Shown piece after piece: positions 44,936 through 59,235 of a DNA stretch of 64,000 nucleotides (position 1 is the stretch's first letter; every line of letters starts with the position of its first letter). The translations under genes were made by a program, and so were the position numbers. Source of the stretch: Pycnopodia helianthoides (Eukaryota > Echinodermata > Asteroidea > Forcipulatida > Asteriidae); assembly GCA_032158295.1 (NCBI GenBank), contig CM063246.1, positions 14,419,168 to 14,483,167 on the forward strand, in the 5' to 3' direction. Below the pieces are notes generated by a model. The model was not told the origin of the DNA and ran no database searches. It saw nothing but the letters and a program-made list of their open reading frames with translations.

Positions 44936-45030
44936 TGGCTCAGTTGGTAAGAGTGCCAGCACATTAATCCGGAGATCGCATGTTTAAATCCCGCTCTGGT
45001 AAATTTTTATCTGTTCATCCCTAAAATTAT
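44936..45030 (+). mobile_element. tRNA-derived SINE type 2
   Basis: CTAGATGGCTCAGTTGGTAA head, TTAATCCGGAGATCGCATG anticodon-arm region and GTTTAAATCCCGCTCTGGTA B box. Not a functional tRNA: the stem pairings are worn. Confidence 0.75.
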
Positions 45031-45555
45031 CAAAAAATCATTGTGAATCGATGTGTCACCCACCAGAGACATCGGTGCTGTTTATATCTCTCCTTTAAAA
45101 ATGAACAAGAAAATTTAAAGTGAATAGATTACTTAAAACCCAACTCGGAGATGGGACAAGAATGAACTCTCAACTCAGGCCCTTCTTTCTGGACTCCTAG
45201 AAATGGAACAAATGGAGCAACAAAAAACTGTTCAAGTCAAATGGTGCCTCGACGGAGTCCAGACCACCCATCATCATGTCACTTTGTGCAATCAATTTCC
45301 ACCCTAGACGTTTCTTAAAATCCCTAGAGGGACTTTTCCCCCTCTTCCTTTAAAGAGTTGACGTTCTCCCTAACCACTCTCTCTTATTCCCATCCCCACT
45401 TAGTGATCTCAAGTGTGGGATACTTATCTCCGGATGTCAAACTCGATGATCAGAGTTTCAATGGGCCCAAGATTGGGTTTATCAGAGAGCCTAATCTTTA
45501 AGGAATCAATTGGCATCTGACAAAAGGGCCCTATTGCCCCTCTTCACCCCGTGTC

Positions 45556-45690
45556 AACCAAGAGGAACGAAGAGGTGTCAACCAAGAGGAACGAAGAGAG
45601 TGATGACAACCATGAAAAGTGGAAACTGGTGTAATTTGTCTTTTTCTTAGGAAGGGGGTAGGGGTAGGGGGTAGGGGGTAGGGGTTATTA
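45556..45690. repeat. Short direct repeat and GGGGGTA run
   Basis: TGTCAACCAAGAGGAACGAA occurs twice (45553, 45577). At 45654-45683 the motif GGGGGTAGGGG is repeated four times. Confidence 0.75.
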
Positions 45691-46795
45691 CACCAACAAC
45701 AAAGACCAACTTACCACTTAATATTATTAAGTAAGGCCAGGTTTCAACACGTCAATCTGGACCCTTTTCTTATGAAGTCATCACTATACAAACAAGGATT
45801 GCTTGGCCTATGTCATCATCCACTTTCCCCTGAATGAACTCGACTTCATCCTCAAACCCCCGTTCTGCACCTGGAACATCAAACCATTAAAAGCCTGTCG
45901 ATGAAAAAAATGATAATAATGGAAACGATATCAAACAAAATAATATATAATATAAATATAATAATATATAATAATAAATTTATATTAACTGCTGCATACC
46001 TATACTTCTGGACAAGTTGTTTAATGTTTGTCGCAGTAACGGCTCCCACGAAACTACAGAATGTCCGAATTGGTGGCTATGGCTACGGCTACATGCGTTG
46101 AAGTACAGGGCGTCCTTAGCAACACCCTTAGCAACAGCCGTAGCCGCCGCTGTAGTTGCCACGACCTTCTGCTCTCTCTCTCGAGAGACTACTGGCTCCC
46201 GACTATAAACTGCCTACTTTAACAAAATTGGGCCGTTGTCGCGAGAGCAGAATTCTGGTAGTATCAGCAGTGATAGGATGAGCAGGTCTTAGAATGGAGG
46301 GTGGGGGGGCAATCCTTCTGCACCCCCGGATCGTTCACTACTGAGAAGGGTGAAGCAGCAAATCTGTACACCCCCCCCCCCTCAAAAAAACTTGGCTTCC
46401 CACCTTCATGTTGAGAGACAGCCTGAGGAAGAACAGATTGTTCAGGTGTGGGTGGGCACACTCCTTAAAGAGCCACCAGACAATTGAAAATAATTTTCCC
46501 CTGTTATTTTAGGAATTCAAGCCAAAAAAAAGAGAGGAAATAACAGAGAGCCACCATTCACGGAAGAAACCAAAACAAGCCACTTGAGTCAACTAAAGTG
46601 AAGACCCCACGTGCTGAAGGCCTCATGATAATTCATTGCGTATAGGAAATAATAAGTGGGATTGGACCAGGTGTCAGGAATCAACCCAAATATTTTCACA
46701 GCTCTCCAAGCAAACCATGGTGTAAAAGTAGCCCTCTTCATTATCAAGGCTGTGATTAACACAATACACTGTAAGGAACTTAAGGATCTATGAGC

Positions 46796-47183
46796 TTAAA
46801 GGAACATTACAGAATTAGTTTTTCTAACAAAACAGTTGCTTGCAGTGTTAGCCTTTATGTAATCCACCATATACAAAACTGACAAACCTGTAGAAGTTTG
46901 AGATCGATCGGCCATCTGGGTCACGAGAAAATAGTGAAAAACCGATTAACTTCGCATAAAATCATATAGGTTCAACAAATTATAAAAACGCTCACTGAGC
47001 GATAAACTCCAATCGGAAAATTAGTTTATTCATTTCTCATCAAATATGGTATTTCAGACAAAATATTTCAAGGGATGTTTTCTACTATCATCATCATTAG
47101 ACCGTGTAAGTTTTATGTAAATCTGTGATCAAAAAGGATATTTTACAAATGTTGTTCTTACCAATTCTGTAATGTTCCTTTAA
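46796..47183 (+). mobile_element. TTAA MITE family A, copy 5
   Basis: 388 bp, TTAA-bounded, central CGCTCACTGAGCG intact, several small internal indels. Confidence 0.87.
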
Positions 47184-47330
47184 AGCAAGGATGATAGAGC
47201 AGGCTTAACGTTTATAAAGAGATGAGTGGAAGTCACAATGGTGACACCATGTGATTAACACTAGGGGGTGTAGATTTTCAGTATCTTTCCTGATTTCAGG
47301 ATTTTCTCAAAATCTCCCCAAGGTCGCAGA

Positions 47331-47680
47331 GTACAATTTTGGTAATTACTCGAAATGTTAATGACCACAAAACTTACTTGGTGATGAGCACTGGAGAGCT
47401 GTAGTGTTAATAGTATAAAACGTTGTGAGAAACGACTCCGTTTGAAGTCATGCAGTTTTTGATTAAGAGGTAGTTTTCCACCCCCCAAAATATGAAAACG
47501 AAAAAGGCTTCGGGCATGAAGACTTTCTCAGGCATCTGAAAGCAAACAATGCAACAAGGGTGTTTTTCTTTCATTATTTTCTTGCACCCACAATTTTCAC
47601 CGGTTTGTTATTTTATGTTGGGACACACCAAGTGAGGATACTTGTCTTTGACAAATTGCCAAAAGTATACCCTGCCTTAA
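47331..47680 (-). mobile_element. Degenerate family B relative
   Basis: Shares TTTTGGTAATTACTC, the ACTTACTTGGTGATGAGCACT block, the GAGAAACGACTCC block and a CTTGTCTTTGACAAATTGCC tail, but with many changes and a worn TTAA end. An older copy or a sister subfamily. Confidence 0.65.
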
Positions 47681-47689
47681 AAAATGTTC

Positions 47690-49060
47690 TTGAAAGAAGT
47701 AGAGCAGTCACAAAAGGGAGAGAGAAATAGTCCACATTGTGTCCACCCATCTGGAAGATTCAGGGTAATAAAAAAAATTAAAAAGAAGGACCAGGGCCCC
47801 GGCAGTTTGGATAAACACAATGTACATGAAACCCTGACTTCATACCTGAAAGTGTCAGGCAAGCCAACAAAAATGAAAGAAAACAAAGTGCGAGTCAGTA
47901 ATATATGATTTTGAGTTTCTGACTAAATGCATGACCCGGTTTTACATTTTGGTGTCTGTTTGTTTATTGCACAAACAATTCATATGACAAAGAGTAAAGA
48001 GGAATGAGTGGTATGGCTAAAACTGTTTGATGACGGACAAGGACAGTACTTCCACCAACAACATGATTAAACATCTAGTATTTTACCATAATTATTTTTA
48101 CCCTTCCATAAAAACAAATTGTTTCAAATGTCAAATAACATTATGAGAAGACCTTCGAAACGATAAAAGGTGACTTTTTATCTGGATTTTGATTTTATTC
48201 GACAGAATCAATGGAATCAGTCAAGCGCCTGAAACAAAAAATGCTTTTATGCCCGCCATGAAGCAAGGTGTTGTGCCAACCCACGTTGAAAAAGTTATCC
48301 GTTTATTCAGGGGGTAAACTAGAGCAGGTTTTAGGGGCTTGTTTTTATAGAGCTCTCATTGCTAATAGCGTAGATATCATATTATGGGTTGAACAAACAA
48401 ATTAATTTGACCGGGCCAAGTCAGCTGAGGTATCCATGCTACAACACTATTTAGTATATACTTTCTTTTTCTAACCGGAGGCACTGTATACGTTTCTGAG
48501 TTCTATACCGTCACAACTATTGGCCACTGGCTCAGCAAGATCAACAAACAAGAAAGCAAAATGTTTGCTTTACAAATTGGAGTATGTATTTCGAGCTCCA
48601 CGCTGACCGTGCATTGAAGGTCAACCAAGTAGTACAAATGAAACCAGAGTGAACATTATTATATCACAAACTCTACGAGATGAAATATTTTAAGATTTTG
48701 TTTTACCGACGAATCTAAAAGGGGGGTCCAAACCTTAAGGCGCCATCACTTACACGATGGCACAGTAGATCTCATGCCTCACAACCACCTATAAAATCTG
48801 CCATGCCCCTCTCCCCCCTAGAAATATGACTTTCAGTCCCCTTAACAAACAGGATCCACCCCTTTCTGAGCCACCCTGTCCACCTGTTTAAATTTAACAT
48901 GAATATAAAATGAACAAGCCAGGCTACTCCCTTTTCATATTGAAAGAAACGCAACCCAGTTATCAAGATTTTCCCAATAAACCTCTTTATCATATAGACA
49001 GGAGCAGGGTATATGTTTGTATAGTTTTGCTAATGGTACAGATCAACCGAGCACAGATTT
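47690..49060. other. No gene seen
   Basis: Overlapping short frames on both strands near 47.7-47.9 kb have no splice or family support. The remainder is AT-rich unique-looking DNA. Confidence 0.4.
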
Positions 49061-49062
49061 CC

Positions 49063-49443
49063 TTAAAGACACTGGACACCTTTGGTAATTGTCAAAGACC
49101 AGTCTTCTCACTTGGTGTTATGCACAAAATAACAAACCTGTGAAAATTTGAACTCAATTGGTCGTCGAAGTTGCGAGATAAATAATGGAAGAAAAAACAC
49201 CCTTGTCACAACGAAGTTGTGTGCTTTCAGATGCTTGATTTCGAGACCTCACGCGTGAGGTCTCAAAATCAATTAAAATCCTTTACTGAGAAACTACTTC
49301 TTTCTCAAAAACTACGTTATTTCAGAGGGAGCCGTTTATCACAATGTTTTATACTATCAACAGCTCTCCATTGCTCGTTACCAAGTAAGTTTTTATGCTA
49401 ACAATTATTTTGAGTAATTTCCAACAGTGTCCAGTGCCTTTAA
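49063..49443 (+). mobile_element. TTAA MITE family B, copy 4
   Basis: 381 bp, TTAA-bounded, central palindrome intact. Confidence 0.88.
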
Positions 49444-50011
49444 GGAGAATCATGCTTCAATCATATGGAAATGTAGTCAAATACAGGTGTATTTGAAATG
49501 ATCAACATATGCGGATTCAGCGAGTCATTTACTGTGATATAAGAAAGTGGGTGGGGGCTCCTAAAAGTCAATTCATGGGGGGATGGGCGTCTCCTGATTC
49601 AGTGTGCCATTAGATAAGCAGGCACTGGATTAATTTTGCCACGGGGGGTAGGGGGCTCCTACTCCAGCACCCCCTGGATCTGCCACTAATTAAAGGCCAC
49701 AACTGAAGCTGCCAACGTGTCACCATTTTCACGAACAGCAAATTCGTTAATATGACCAGAGAGACACTTTTATTCTTTGGTGGTATCATGTGACAACACC
49801 ATTGTGTCAATTTTAACACCCTAGTTTTTGCAGTGTATGTTATCGTTTATATCGGATTTAAATTGTTTTGTAATGTATTAAAATAAACATCAATGTTAAT
49901 GGTGTGGAGAGTGTTTAGTCTGGCAAAGTTTGTTATTAATAAGTAAAAGAAGATAATTACATAATGACGGGCCAAGTGCATCTACAGAACAAAAATTATA
50001 GTTCAATCTAT

Positions 50012-50346
50012 TTAAAGGCTCTGTACACTATTGGTAAGATCGAAAAACACAAATGTTCACAGATTCACACATAACTTACATGATTTAAAGTAAGTAATAG
50101 TAGAAAGGGTTCCTTAAAATATTTCTGCCTAAAATGCTATCATATCTGAGAAATGAGTAAAACAATAGTTTTTATCACACGCGATAAAAACTTGATGTTT
50201 GAAAAAACAGAAAACACATAAGGTCTCTTTTCACTATTTTCTTGTGACCTCAATGACCATTTGTTTGTTTGTTCATGCATATGTTGAATCACACAAAATG
50301 TGAACATTGATTTTGGGCCGTTACCAAAAGTGTACAATACCTTTAA
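50012..50346 (+). mobile_element. TTAA MITE family C, copy 2
   Basis: 335 bp, TTAA-bounded. The central palindrome is changed to TTTTTATCACACGCGATAAAAA. Confidence 0.87.
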
Positions 50347-50349
50347 CAT

Positions 50350-52430
50350 TCAGTTTAATTGGGCTGAGCACAGACGCTGCTTGGCAGTCTCCTTATAACA
50401 ATGAAATAATGTTTCCCATCAAGGTTTTCCATTCTAATATTAGTTTTCAGTATGTGCCGGACCATGAAGTCTCTCTTTTTGTGAGTTGTGGTGATTCTGA
50501 GAAGAACCGACGGTGTAACAACTCGACAGTTCGTTCTGCTCTGATCATCTTCACGAGAAAGCTGTTTTCTTGGTTCAAGTTGTACCTCGGACGAGGAGTT
50601 CTTTAGAAAAGGTAGAGCATCATTGGAATGAACCCAACAATCCCTGGTTGGGTGTGTTTGGAGATGGGGGTGAATAAAGATAACCTTTTGGCCCCCTTTG
50701 CCCACCCACCACCACCCTCCCCTTTCTGTCTGCAGCGCCTCCACTGACCCTGAAACGGTGTTCCTTTTCCGAAAGTCACACATCGTTTCCCGATTCACTC
50801 ACGTACTGAATCATAATGAACCCTGGCTGTTAAACCAACATAAAGAGGAAACCGATACTGTTTAGTACGAACAGAAACCCGATAATTAGATTAAATACCC
50901 GTAATAAGAAGTGTGTTATTTCTAACGAATGACGCTGTTTGTAATTGATTAATCTACACACTCACTAGGTCACTTGGTCTCCATATTGTAGTTATTTTGG
51001 TCTCAAGATAAAGTGACGATCGATTGCATTATTAAAAAACGGGCCCAATAGACAATTAATAATAAGTCAGCAACTTTACAACTAACAGGGTGGAGCTGGT
51101 GGAGAGAGACTGGATAGATCTGTCGGGGAGACTTGTTGAAGCAGCAGAAGCCAAAATGTCAAAGCCGCAAAGTGTACAGCCCCCCCCCCCCACACCACAC
51201 ACCCTCCTACACACAAAGTTACAATTATATTAAGACTTCTGTATCATCTAATTTTAAAGGCGCTATAGAGACTCAAGAAAAGTTTCATCTCAATATTTTC
51301 TAGTTTTGAAGATAGAGATACGGTTGGTACCCGCTGTCACCTCAAACATGGCTTCGACGCTCTTGACGAAAATACCACTGACTGTTTTTGCTGTTTTCAC
51401 AACAAGCATGCAGACACTGTGAAGTTTGCTGAAACCTTCCATTGTATCTTTATACTTGTAGACAATTTGGACTACAAATCAGCACTACATTACATTAACG
51501 AGCCTTCCTTTTAAAACAAATATTTCAACATTCCCCACTGATGAGGTTGAACATCTAAAACATGGAAACCTTTTTTATTCAGGTTCTTAAATATTTTTGT
51601 TATCTTGAGAATTTGACAGGAGATGCCAACTTTCCTCACCTTCTCCTTTAAGTCATGAACTTGTGAATAGTAGGCCAGACTTAGTAGGAACGCCTAGTCC
51701 TTTGCCGCAAGCACAATCATTTCAAATCAGTATACACACAATATCCCCTCCAAAAACTAACTTCTAATTCAACACAGAAATTGGCAAAATTTGATAAGTA
51801 TTATGAGGGGGAAGCTGATTAGGGGTGTGGGTGCATTTCAGGCAAAACAGGTTAAACTTCTCTTCAAATTAGGTGAGTACAAACTGACTGTTTTATGGTG
51901 TTGGGAAAAATAACCTTGGAGTGTTCTAGGATTGGGTATAGAGTCCGGCAGGAGAGTTTGACCTCTGGTTGTTGACCTTGCGACGATGTCACTAATTTAC
52001 CCATGTTGGTAATTACTGGTCACAGGGGAAAAATGGCAGGTGTGACGGATCACGTACACTCAGAATGGGCACAGAACTCTTTGCACTTCATGTCCAGTCA
52101 AGGAGTCTTCCATAAAATAAATACAAAATGATTTAACGGGATAAATCTTCATGTTGTTGTCGTTCACTTTAAATATTCCATAGGCCTTATCAATGTTGTT
52201 GTTGTTGTTGTTTATTTACCTACATCAATATTCTTCACCTCCAATTGAGTACATCATTGACCCTTTCCCACTACAAATATTTCTTGTGAAATTCACGGGA
52301 ACATTTTGGTTCACCTTTTCACACTTGAATTGCTAACCCATAGCAAACTCACTAAAACGGCAGTTTCACGGGAAATAGCGACCATGCTTTTAGGAGTGTA
52401 TAGGGTTATTAAAGCAGGATGAGACACAAT
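50350..52430. other. No gene seen
   Basis: A 147-codon minus frame at 50.36-50.80 kb overlaps a 99-codon plus frame and shows no conserved blocks. There is a poly-C run at 51180. Nothing else is assigned. Confidence 0.35.
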
Positions 52431-52575
52431 CAGGGTCTTTTTGAGAGGGCAAAGCCATTTACATTTACAAAGGGCACTTCCACTCGAAAACCTTAAACCT
52501 ATAAGGGAAACTTTTAGCGGGGCACCAAGGCCAAGACCACGGGCAAATAGAGGCCATGGCCTCCGTGTAATTCCA
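52430..52575 (+). repeat. Dispersed repeat, TTTGAGAGGGCAAGGCCA type, copy 2
   Basis: Collinear with 36.11-36.24 kb over about 130 bp. Confidence 0.75.
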
Positions 52576-53914
52576 GGCCTGCACGATCCCCCACTGCTTC
52601 TTAGAGTGCGAAAGACTGAAATTTGAGAGCGGGAACGCTGGTTCTTTGATGGACAATTTTGTCTGCTAGAGTTTCTAGTGTAGATTTCCGCATTTCACTT
52701 CTCAACACGAAACCCCGCTCCATCTCTGACATGGGCAGTGATCCCTTTCCTTGATTCAATCATGCAGTATGAATTACCGAGATCGCCACAACCTTCCTTC
52801 CTATAACCCCAGCCACTCAATTGAAAATGTCTGCTTTCATTTTATCTTCCATCACAACCTGCCCCTTGCGACTGTAGCTTTAAAGTATATACCCGTAATT
52901 AAGTGGCAATGAAACATGAAGTCGACACATTGACAAGTGCATGCACCACTTGGTGATTTCAGCCTTGTATTTATCTGACAGATTTTTCCTTTTGATGCTC
53001 CTACTTCGAAAATAAATGGAACTTGAACCTTGAGTTATACATTTTATGGTACATTTAAAGACACATGCAGTATCTTTAACCAATACAAGTCCAAGTTTAG
53101 CATTTCATTGGCAGCATTTTCTCTATTTCATTTCAACCTGTTCATAGGTATTGCCTGATTGCAATATATTACACTTAATTTGGTACAGATCCATGGGTCC
53201 ACAGACACTGGGGATCATGGCCAAAACCAAAGGTCCTTCGCCCAACATTGAATAATTTTAAATAGATTGTTAACAGCGCACCTCAATGGCTATTGCATTG
53301 TGGATTCCACGTGCTTTCCATGACCCACATCTACATGTACATACATGTACATTCCCTTACTGTTCTGCATAAATCAAGTGATTCTTAACTGGGCACCTAC
53401 ATGGGGTCCCCCATTTCATTGAAACAACCCAAACAAGGGTCTTTTGCCTACACCGATCCTTTGTCCTGCATTAAATCAGTCAGGCTCCTAATTTGGCACC
53501 AGAGGGTCCTGCAAACGAAAAACTCGCAGGGGACAGTGGTCCATGGCCCTCGGTGATTCCATGTCTATGCAATCTAGAACCACAAGAAGACAAAGTTCCG
53601 AGGTGGTTCAGAGCTTCAGTTCAGGAACAATTTGCTGTCGGTAAAACACTGTGACCTGTTCAGAAACAAATTCAACTAATTTTGTCATACCTGATTTGAA
53701 GATCTTTCAGTAATATGTCAAGATTTAAAGCCCCCCGGGCCAACCTATGTTGACAAAATGCACTTAATGGAGTCAGCCTTCACTGGCAAATGTTACCAAG
53801 AGTAAGAGGGTTACATTGATTTAAAAACATACAAGAGCAATTTACAATTTGTGTTACAAAACCATACACTAAAAAGAGAGAAACTGTAAACAAAAGACCC
53901 CACCACATTTCCCC

Positions 53915-54122
53915 CAACAAACAAATAAACAAATAAACAAATAAACAAACAAATAAAAACGGTTGCCTGAACTATATAAGAATGCAAAATATTTGAATAC
54001 TTGTAAAATGGAAAACACAACAGCAAAAATACAAACAGATAGCACCAACAAAAGGAGGCAGACATAGGATACAAAGTTACGAGACAGCAACAAGACAACA
54101 ACCAAACAAACAAACAAACACG
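53915..54122. repeat. AAAC/AAAT microsatellites
   Basis: CAAATAAACAAATAAACAAA at 53.92-53.96 kb and a (CAAA)n run at 54.10-54.12 kb. They give long Val/Leu/Phe/Cys-rich minus frames that are not genes. Confidence 0.85.
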
Positions 54123-54613
54123 ATGAAATAGCACAAACATCCAAATTGCACATAAAAAGCACAATGTGCACGATCACTCAACAGGTCTATAAATAGCCTG
54201 AACCACCCCCAACCCCCAAGCATATGAGGTATCATCAGTGATTGGAACCAATTGTTTGGGATGATCAATCCTCCATGGGATGATTAATCGATTGTAAACC
54301 CCCTTCCTTTGAGAACCCTGGAAGAGTCCGGGTACCAGGAAGGGGATTGTTTGAAAACAGTACACAGCTGCTGAATCACAGAGTGTTCCCAATTCATGCA
54401 ATTACTGGATGTATGAGATTGTCGCGGAATATAATCACGACGTGAAATCTGAACTTCGCCGAGTGAAATGGAAAAGCTAGAGTTTACCGAGTGATTAATC
54501 AACATTACATATAATCCATGTAGACAAAAACCTTGTCTAACAGGACCTTTGGAGACTCATGGACGGGGAACAATTATTTTGGAAACGACTCTGAGAAGTA
54601 CCAATATAAATCC

Positions 54614-55002
54614 TTAAAGGCGCGGACACTATTGGTAATTACTCAAAATAACTGTTAGCATAAAAACTTACTTGGTAACGAGCAATGGAGAGCTGTTGAT
54701 AGTATAAAACATTGTGAGAAACGGCTCCCTCTGAAATAACGTATAGTTTTTGAGAAAGAAGTAATTTCTCAGTAAAATATTTGAATTGATTTTGAGACCT
54801 CACGCGTGAGGTCTCGAAATCAAGCATCTGAAAGCACACAACTTCTTGTGACAAGGGTGTTTTTTCTTCCATTATTATCTCGCAACTTCGACGACCAATT
54901 GAGTTCAAATTTTCACAGGTTTGTTATTTTGTGCATATGTTGAGATACACCAAGTGAGAAGACTGGTCTTTGACAATTACCAAAGGTGTCCAGTGTCTTT
55001 AA
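54614..55002 (-). mobile_element. TTAA MITE family B, copy 5
   Basis: 389 bp, TTAA-bounded, reverse orientation, central palindrome intact. Confidence 0.88.
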
Positions 55003-55009
55003 CCTAACA

Positions 55010-56460
55010 AATAAATCCAGCTTTGGGTTTTGTGCCTGGTTGTGGCATTGAGCGTCATCTATTAAGAAAATCACGAAATTTTCTCACAGTAAGCTCATCC
55101 ATATGTTTTCTATTTTGTGTGGCATTTAAAAACGCTGTATTTTATTGATAGACCCCATTGATTCCCAAATATTGTCCTCTGGGGACCACTTAAGCTAAAA
55201 GCTTCACTCATTATTGCCCTTTTGGTTTTTAAAAGCCACTTTATCACTTAAGGCTAGTCTAAACAATGGTGGAGAGGGAGGGGGGGGGGTTAAGATGTGA
55301 CCCATATGGTGATACCAAACAGGGAGCAAACAAACAATACATTATTGTACAAACCCAATCTTCTAATAATGGTTTTTAACCAAAAATTACTTAAATGTAT
55401 TTCATTTCTATTATACAAATACATCATTCAAGAAATGATATTGCACAAACTTTGAAAAATTAATTTCAATGTATCATCCCTCCACTCCCCAATTATGCCA
55501 CTCAAGTCTGCAAGCTGCATCTTGGGAAGGCCAGCCTGCCGTTTTCAATTTGTCCCCCTTGTCCAAGCAGGTCTTTGGAAATGGAGGGGAAGGGGAAAAC
55601 TCCACTGGCCTCAGACAGACATTGACCTTCTGCATGATCAAGCAAAACAGCCGCTCATGCAAATCCTAAATCAAAAGGAAGCATTTTTTAGAGTGATCAC
55701 ATTTTCTGCATACCAATATAAAACAGCACCAATCTTCACCATGAAACAATATTGGTCAGCAATATTACTCAAGACCATGTCCTTCGCTGTAGAAAAGACG
55801 CAGGTGTTACCCAACCTTCAAGTTACAACATGTATCAATCAATTCCAAATTAAATGCTTCTGACATATTAAATGAACACATGTTCAGACAAGGAACTACA
55901 TAATTTATGGCTAAACGACAAGTAATTTTTCAGGAATACACCTCAGTTTCTGAGGATATTGACAGGAGTTAAATACAGAAAAATAAAGCGCGTCTTCGTC
56001 CTGCATTATGGGCTGAGGCCAAAGGCCAAGTTGCATTTGGGATGCAGACAAAAGCACACACGGGACAACAAAATAACTTCCCTCCAAAAACTTGCAAACT
56101 TGTAAAAATGCCACAAAGTACTAATGCTTGAACCTCATTCCTCTTACATTTATTCTTGTTTCAGAAGGTTTACAAAGCGCCTATAAAAGAGCTCTCCTCT
56201 CCCAGTATCTGACATGAGTTTACTTTCACTATGGAATGTTCTCTTTTTATGTTTTTATACTTGATTCATTATCATCTTTCATCATTTTTCTCTGTTCAAC
56301 CTGTATGTCTGTACGTTCTTGTTCCTGTTGATGTTTTGTTTGTCTGTCACGGTCTGTCCTTGCTCTATGGTCTGTCCGTCAGCCATCTCACCACAAGCCA
56401 GGCTTCTAGAAGATGCCTCCATACTCCTTTTGATTTATGTCTCGAAAAACTGAATTTATG
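55010..56460. other. No gene seen
   Basis: Overlapping short frames only (for example 55495-55863 plus, 55911-56114 minus), no splice-bounded chain. Confidence 0.35.
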
Positions 56461-56468
56461 GTTACTTC

Positions 56469-56812
56469 TTAAAGGCCCTGTACACTATTGGTAAGATCGA
56501 AAAACACAATGTTCACAGATTCACACATTAACTTACATGACTTAAAGTAAGTAATGGTAGAAAGGGTTCCTTGAAATATTTCTGCCTAAAATGCTATCGT
56601 TTCTGAGAAACGAGTAAAACAATAGTAATTATCGCGCGCGATAATTTGAAAAAACAGAAAACACATAAGATCTCTTTTCACTATTTTCTTCTGAACCTCG
56701 ATGACCAATTGAGCTCAAACTTTCACAGGTTAGTTTGTTCATGCATATGTTTAATCACACAAAATGTGGACACTGATTTTGAGCTGTTACCAAAAGTGTA
56801 CAATACCTTTAA
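56469..56812 (+). mobile_element. TTAA MITE family C, copy 3
   Basis: 344 bp, TTAA-bounded, central TTATCGCGCGCGATAA intact. Confidence 0.87.
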
Positions 56813-57520
56813 ATACCTTTTTGGGGTAATTAAATGTTTAGAAATTTTAATCAGGTGTGGAAATAAACGAATTAAATTTAATTTGAACAAAACGGAAAAT
56901 CTTAAAAAGACTTTCAGAATGTTTCATTCTTCAAAAAGTTGAACTTGTGGTATTTTCTTGCTCAGAGCCCAAGTGACATTTTACGTGACCCCATCTGACC
57001 CCCCCAGGCCAAACAGAAATTTCGAATAAGAAATATTTGCATACGAATGTTAACGGGTGGGTTTTACAGTAAATGGAAACCTCTGTGCTACAGAGTCTAC
57101 AATTTCACTCAAATATCCAGAGTCAGAGTACAAAAATATCAATTTTGATTTCACTCACAATGTAAAGCAGTGTAAGTGGGAGCTCAAGGTTCATTTGGGA
57201 AATTAGTTTATGTATTTTTATAAATACAAGGCACTTTTAACTGAATACATCAATGGTTGTTTTACAAAATGGTCATCCATCAATGTCAGTTTGATGGAAG
57301 GAGCAATCCATCATTATTTCTAAAACTGCCACTAAAGGGGCTTGACAAAGCTACATTGCTGTGTCACTGCACTCGATCATTTCAACTCCGAACCTTTAAC
57401 AGGGTTTAGAGTGAAAACGTGTATTATTTAAAGTTTACCCTTACACTAATGTAAAATGAGCAGTGTATAATCTGAAAAACAATCCCAAGCTACTCGGGTG
57501 ATATCGAACACGACCCCACA

Positions 57521-58222
57521 ATCAGGGTTCTAAAAGTACCTAAACCTCATTTCAATAGTAAAGTTATCAATCAGGTTTAAATATACCTCATTTTCAATCA
57601 GGGTTTAGAGTATACCTCATTTTCAATCAGGGTTTAAGTATACCTCATTTTCAATCAGGGTTAAAGTATACCTCATTTTCAATCAGGGTTTAAAGTATAC
57701 CTCATTTTCAATCAGGGTTTAGAGTATACCTCATTTTCAATCAGGGTTTAAAGTATACCTCATTTTCAATCAGGGTTTAAAAGTATACCTCATTTTCAAT
57801 CAGGGTTTAAAGTATACCTCATTTTCAATCAGGGTTTAGAGTATACCTCATTTTCAATCAGGTTAAGTATACCCATTTTCAATCAGGGTTTAAAGTATAC
57901 CTCATTTTCAATCAGGGTTTAGAGTATACCTCATTTTCAATCAGGGTTTAAAGTATACCTCATTTTCAATCAGGGTTTAAAGTATACCTCATTTTCAATC
58001 AGGGTTTAAAGTATACCTCTTTTCAATCAGGGTTTAAAGTATACTCATTTTCAATCAGGGTTTATGGTAAGTATACCTCGTTTTCAATCAGGTTTAAGTG
58101 TACCATTTTCATCAGTTAAAGTATACCTCATTTTCAATCAGGGTTTAAAGTATACCTCATTTTTCATCAAAAGGGTTCAAAGTATACCTCATTTTCAATC
58201 AGGGTTTAAAGTACACCTCGTT
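57521..58222. repeat. 29-bp satellite array
   Basis: About 24 copies of TATACCTCATTTTCAATCAG plus GGTTTAAAG, with deletions concentrated around 57.86 kb and 58.07-58.17 kb. Confidence 0.93.
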
Positions 58223-59144
58223 TGGGATAGTTTGTTTGACAAACCCTGTGAGCAAGTGGAAGGAAGCTTGGCTTAACAGAATAATTTCACTGGGTGTCTT
58301 AATCCATGTAAGAATTACAAGAGAAGGTCAAATTGGTTAGCGAGAGAATAACTTCTGTAATAAGTTAATTGGGAGGACGCGTGTATTATGAGCAATATAG
58401 TAATACATTCACACAATGGACTAGACTTAAATAATCAAGCAAAAAGGGAGCTACACAATCTGTTATATCCGAAATAAATGACATGTCTAGACACACTGTG
58501 ATGTCAGTTCTGGTAAAACATAATCTTGTAAATGTTCACTGCACACCCCAGCTGGCAGGCACTTCCATTTCATTTTCCTATCATGTCATTTAATCAAGGG
58601 AATATACAATACAGAATTGAGGGCGCCAAAACAAGAGGGGCTGAACTCCCCCTTCCCCCTCCAGCATGTTTGGGAGAAAACATCAAATAAAACCAATCTT
58701 CCTTCCCACCTCTCCCAAACAAGACTCATGTCCCCACCCCACCACCCCTCACACACCCAAGGAAAGAACAGTTCTAAGGCGACCTACAACAGTGGCCCAC
58801 ATTGTCGAATAGATGAGAAAATCATAGCATGCATGTAGCCCCCCCCCCCACTTACTTAGACATATGACCTCAGAATCTCAACTTAAAGTACATGGTTGGA
58901 AATAAAAAAAAAAAGAAAAAAGGACATCAGCTTCAAAAGTTCACACCAGCACAAATCCTCCAGAGAAAATGTTTCGTCTGAAATACTGGCAGAGAGTTGA
59001 TCAGAAGACCTTCCAAAACCACCATTTCTTATTTTAACAGCCGCAATCGAAAGTTCAGTATACAATAATGAATGTGCATAAAATCCCTAAAATGGAATCA
59101 TCTATTCTTGATGAGATCCTCCCGATTCAAATTTGAGTTGAACC

Positions 59145-59235
59145 AAGACAAATTGACTAAAGCTGGACTTGAACATGCGACCTCCGGATTAACGTGCCGG
59201 AGCTCTACACCAACTGAGTCATCTAGCCCTAATGT
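59145..59235 (-). mobile_element. tRNA-derived SINE type 2, copy 2
   Basis: Minus-strand CTAGATGACTCAGTTGGTGT, TTAATCCGGAGGTCGCATG and TTCAAGTCCAGCTTTAGTCA, the same family as 44.94 kb. Confidence 0.75.

Noticed and set aside
44936..45030. Functional tRNA gene
   Set aside because: The head and B box resemble a tRNA, but the stems do not pair well and a diverged copy with the same tail exists at 59.15 kb; a SINE.
50355..50798. 147-codon minus frame
   Set aside because: It overlaps a 99-codon frame on the other strand, starts in ordinary sequence without splice signals, and no conserved block is visible.
53811..54177. Two overlapping hydrophobic minus frames of 102-117 codons
   Set aside because: They are driven by AAAC/AAAT microsatellites on the plus strand, giving Val/Leu/Phe/Cys strings.
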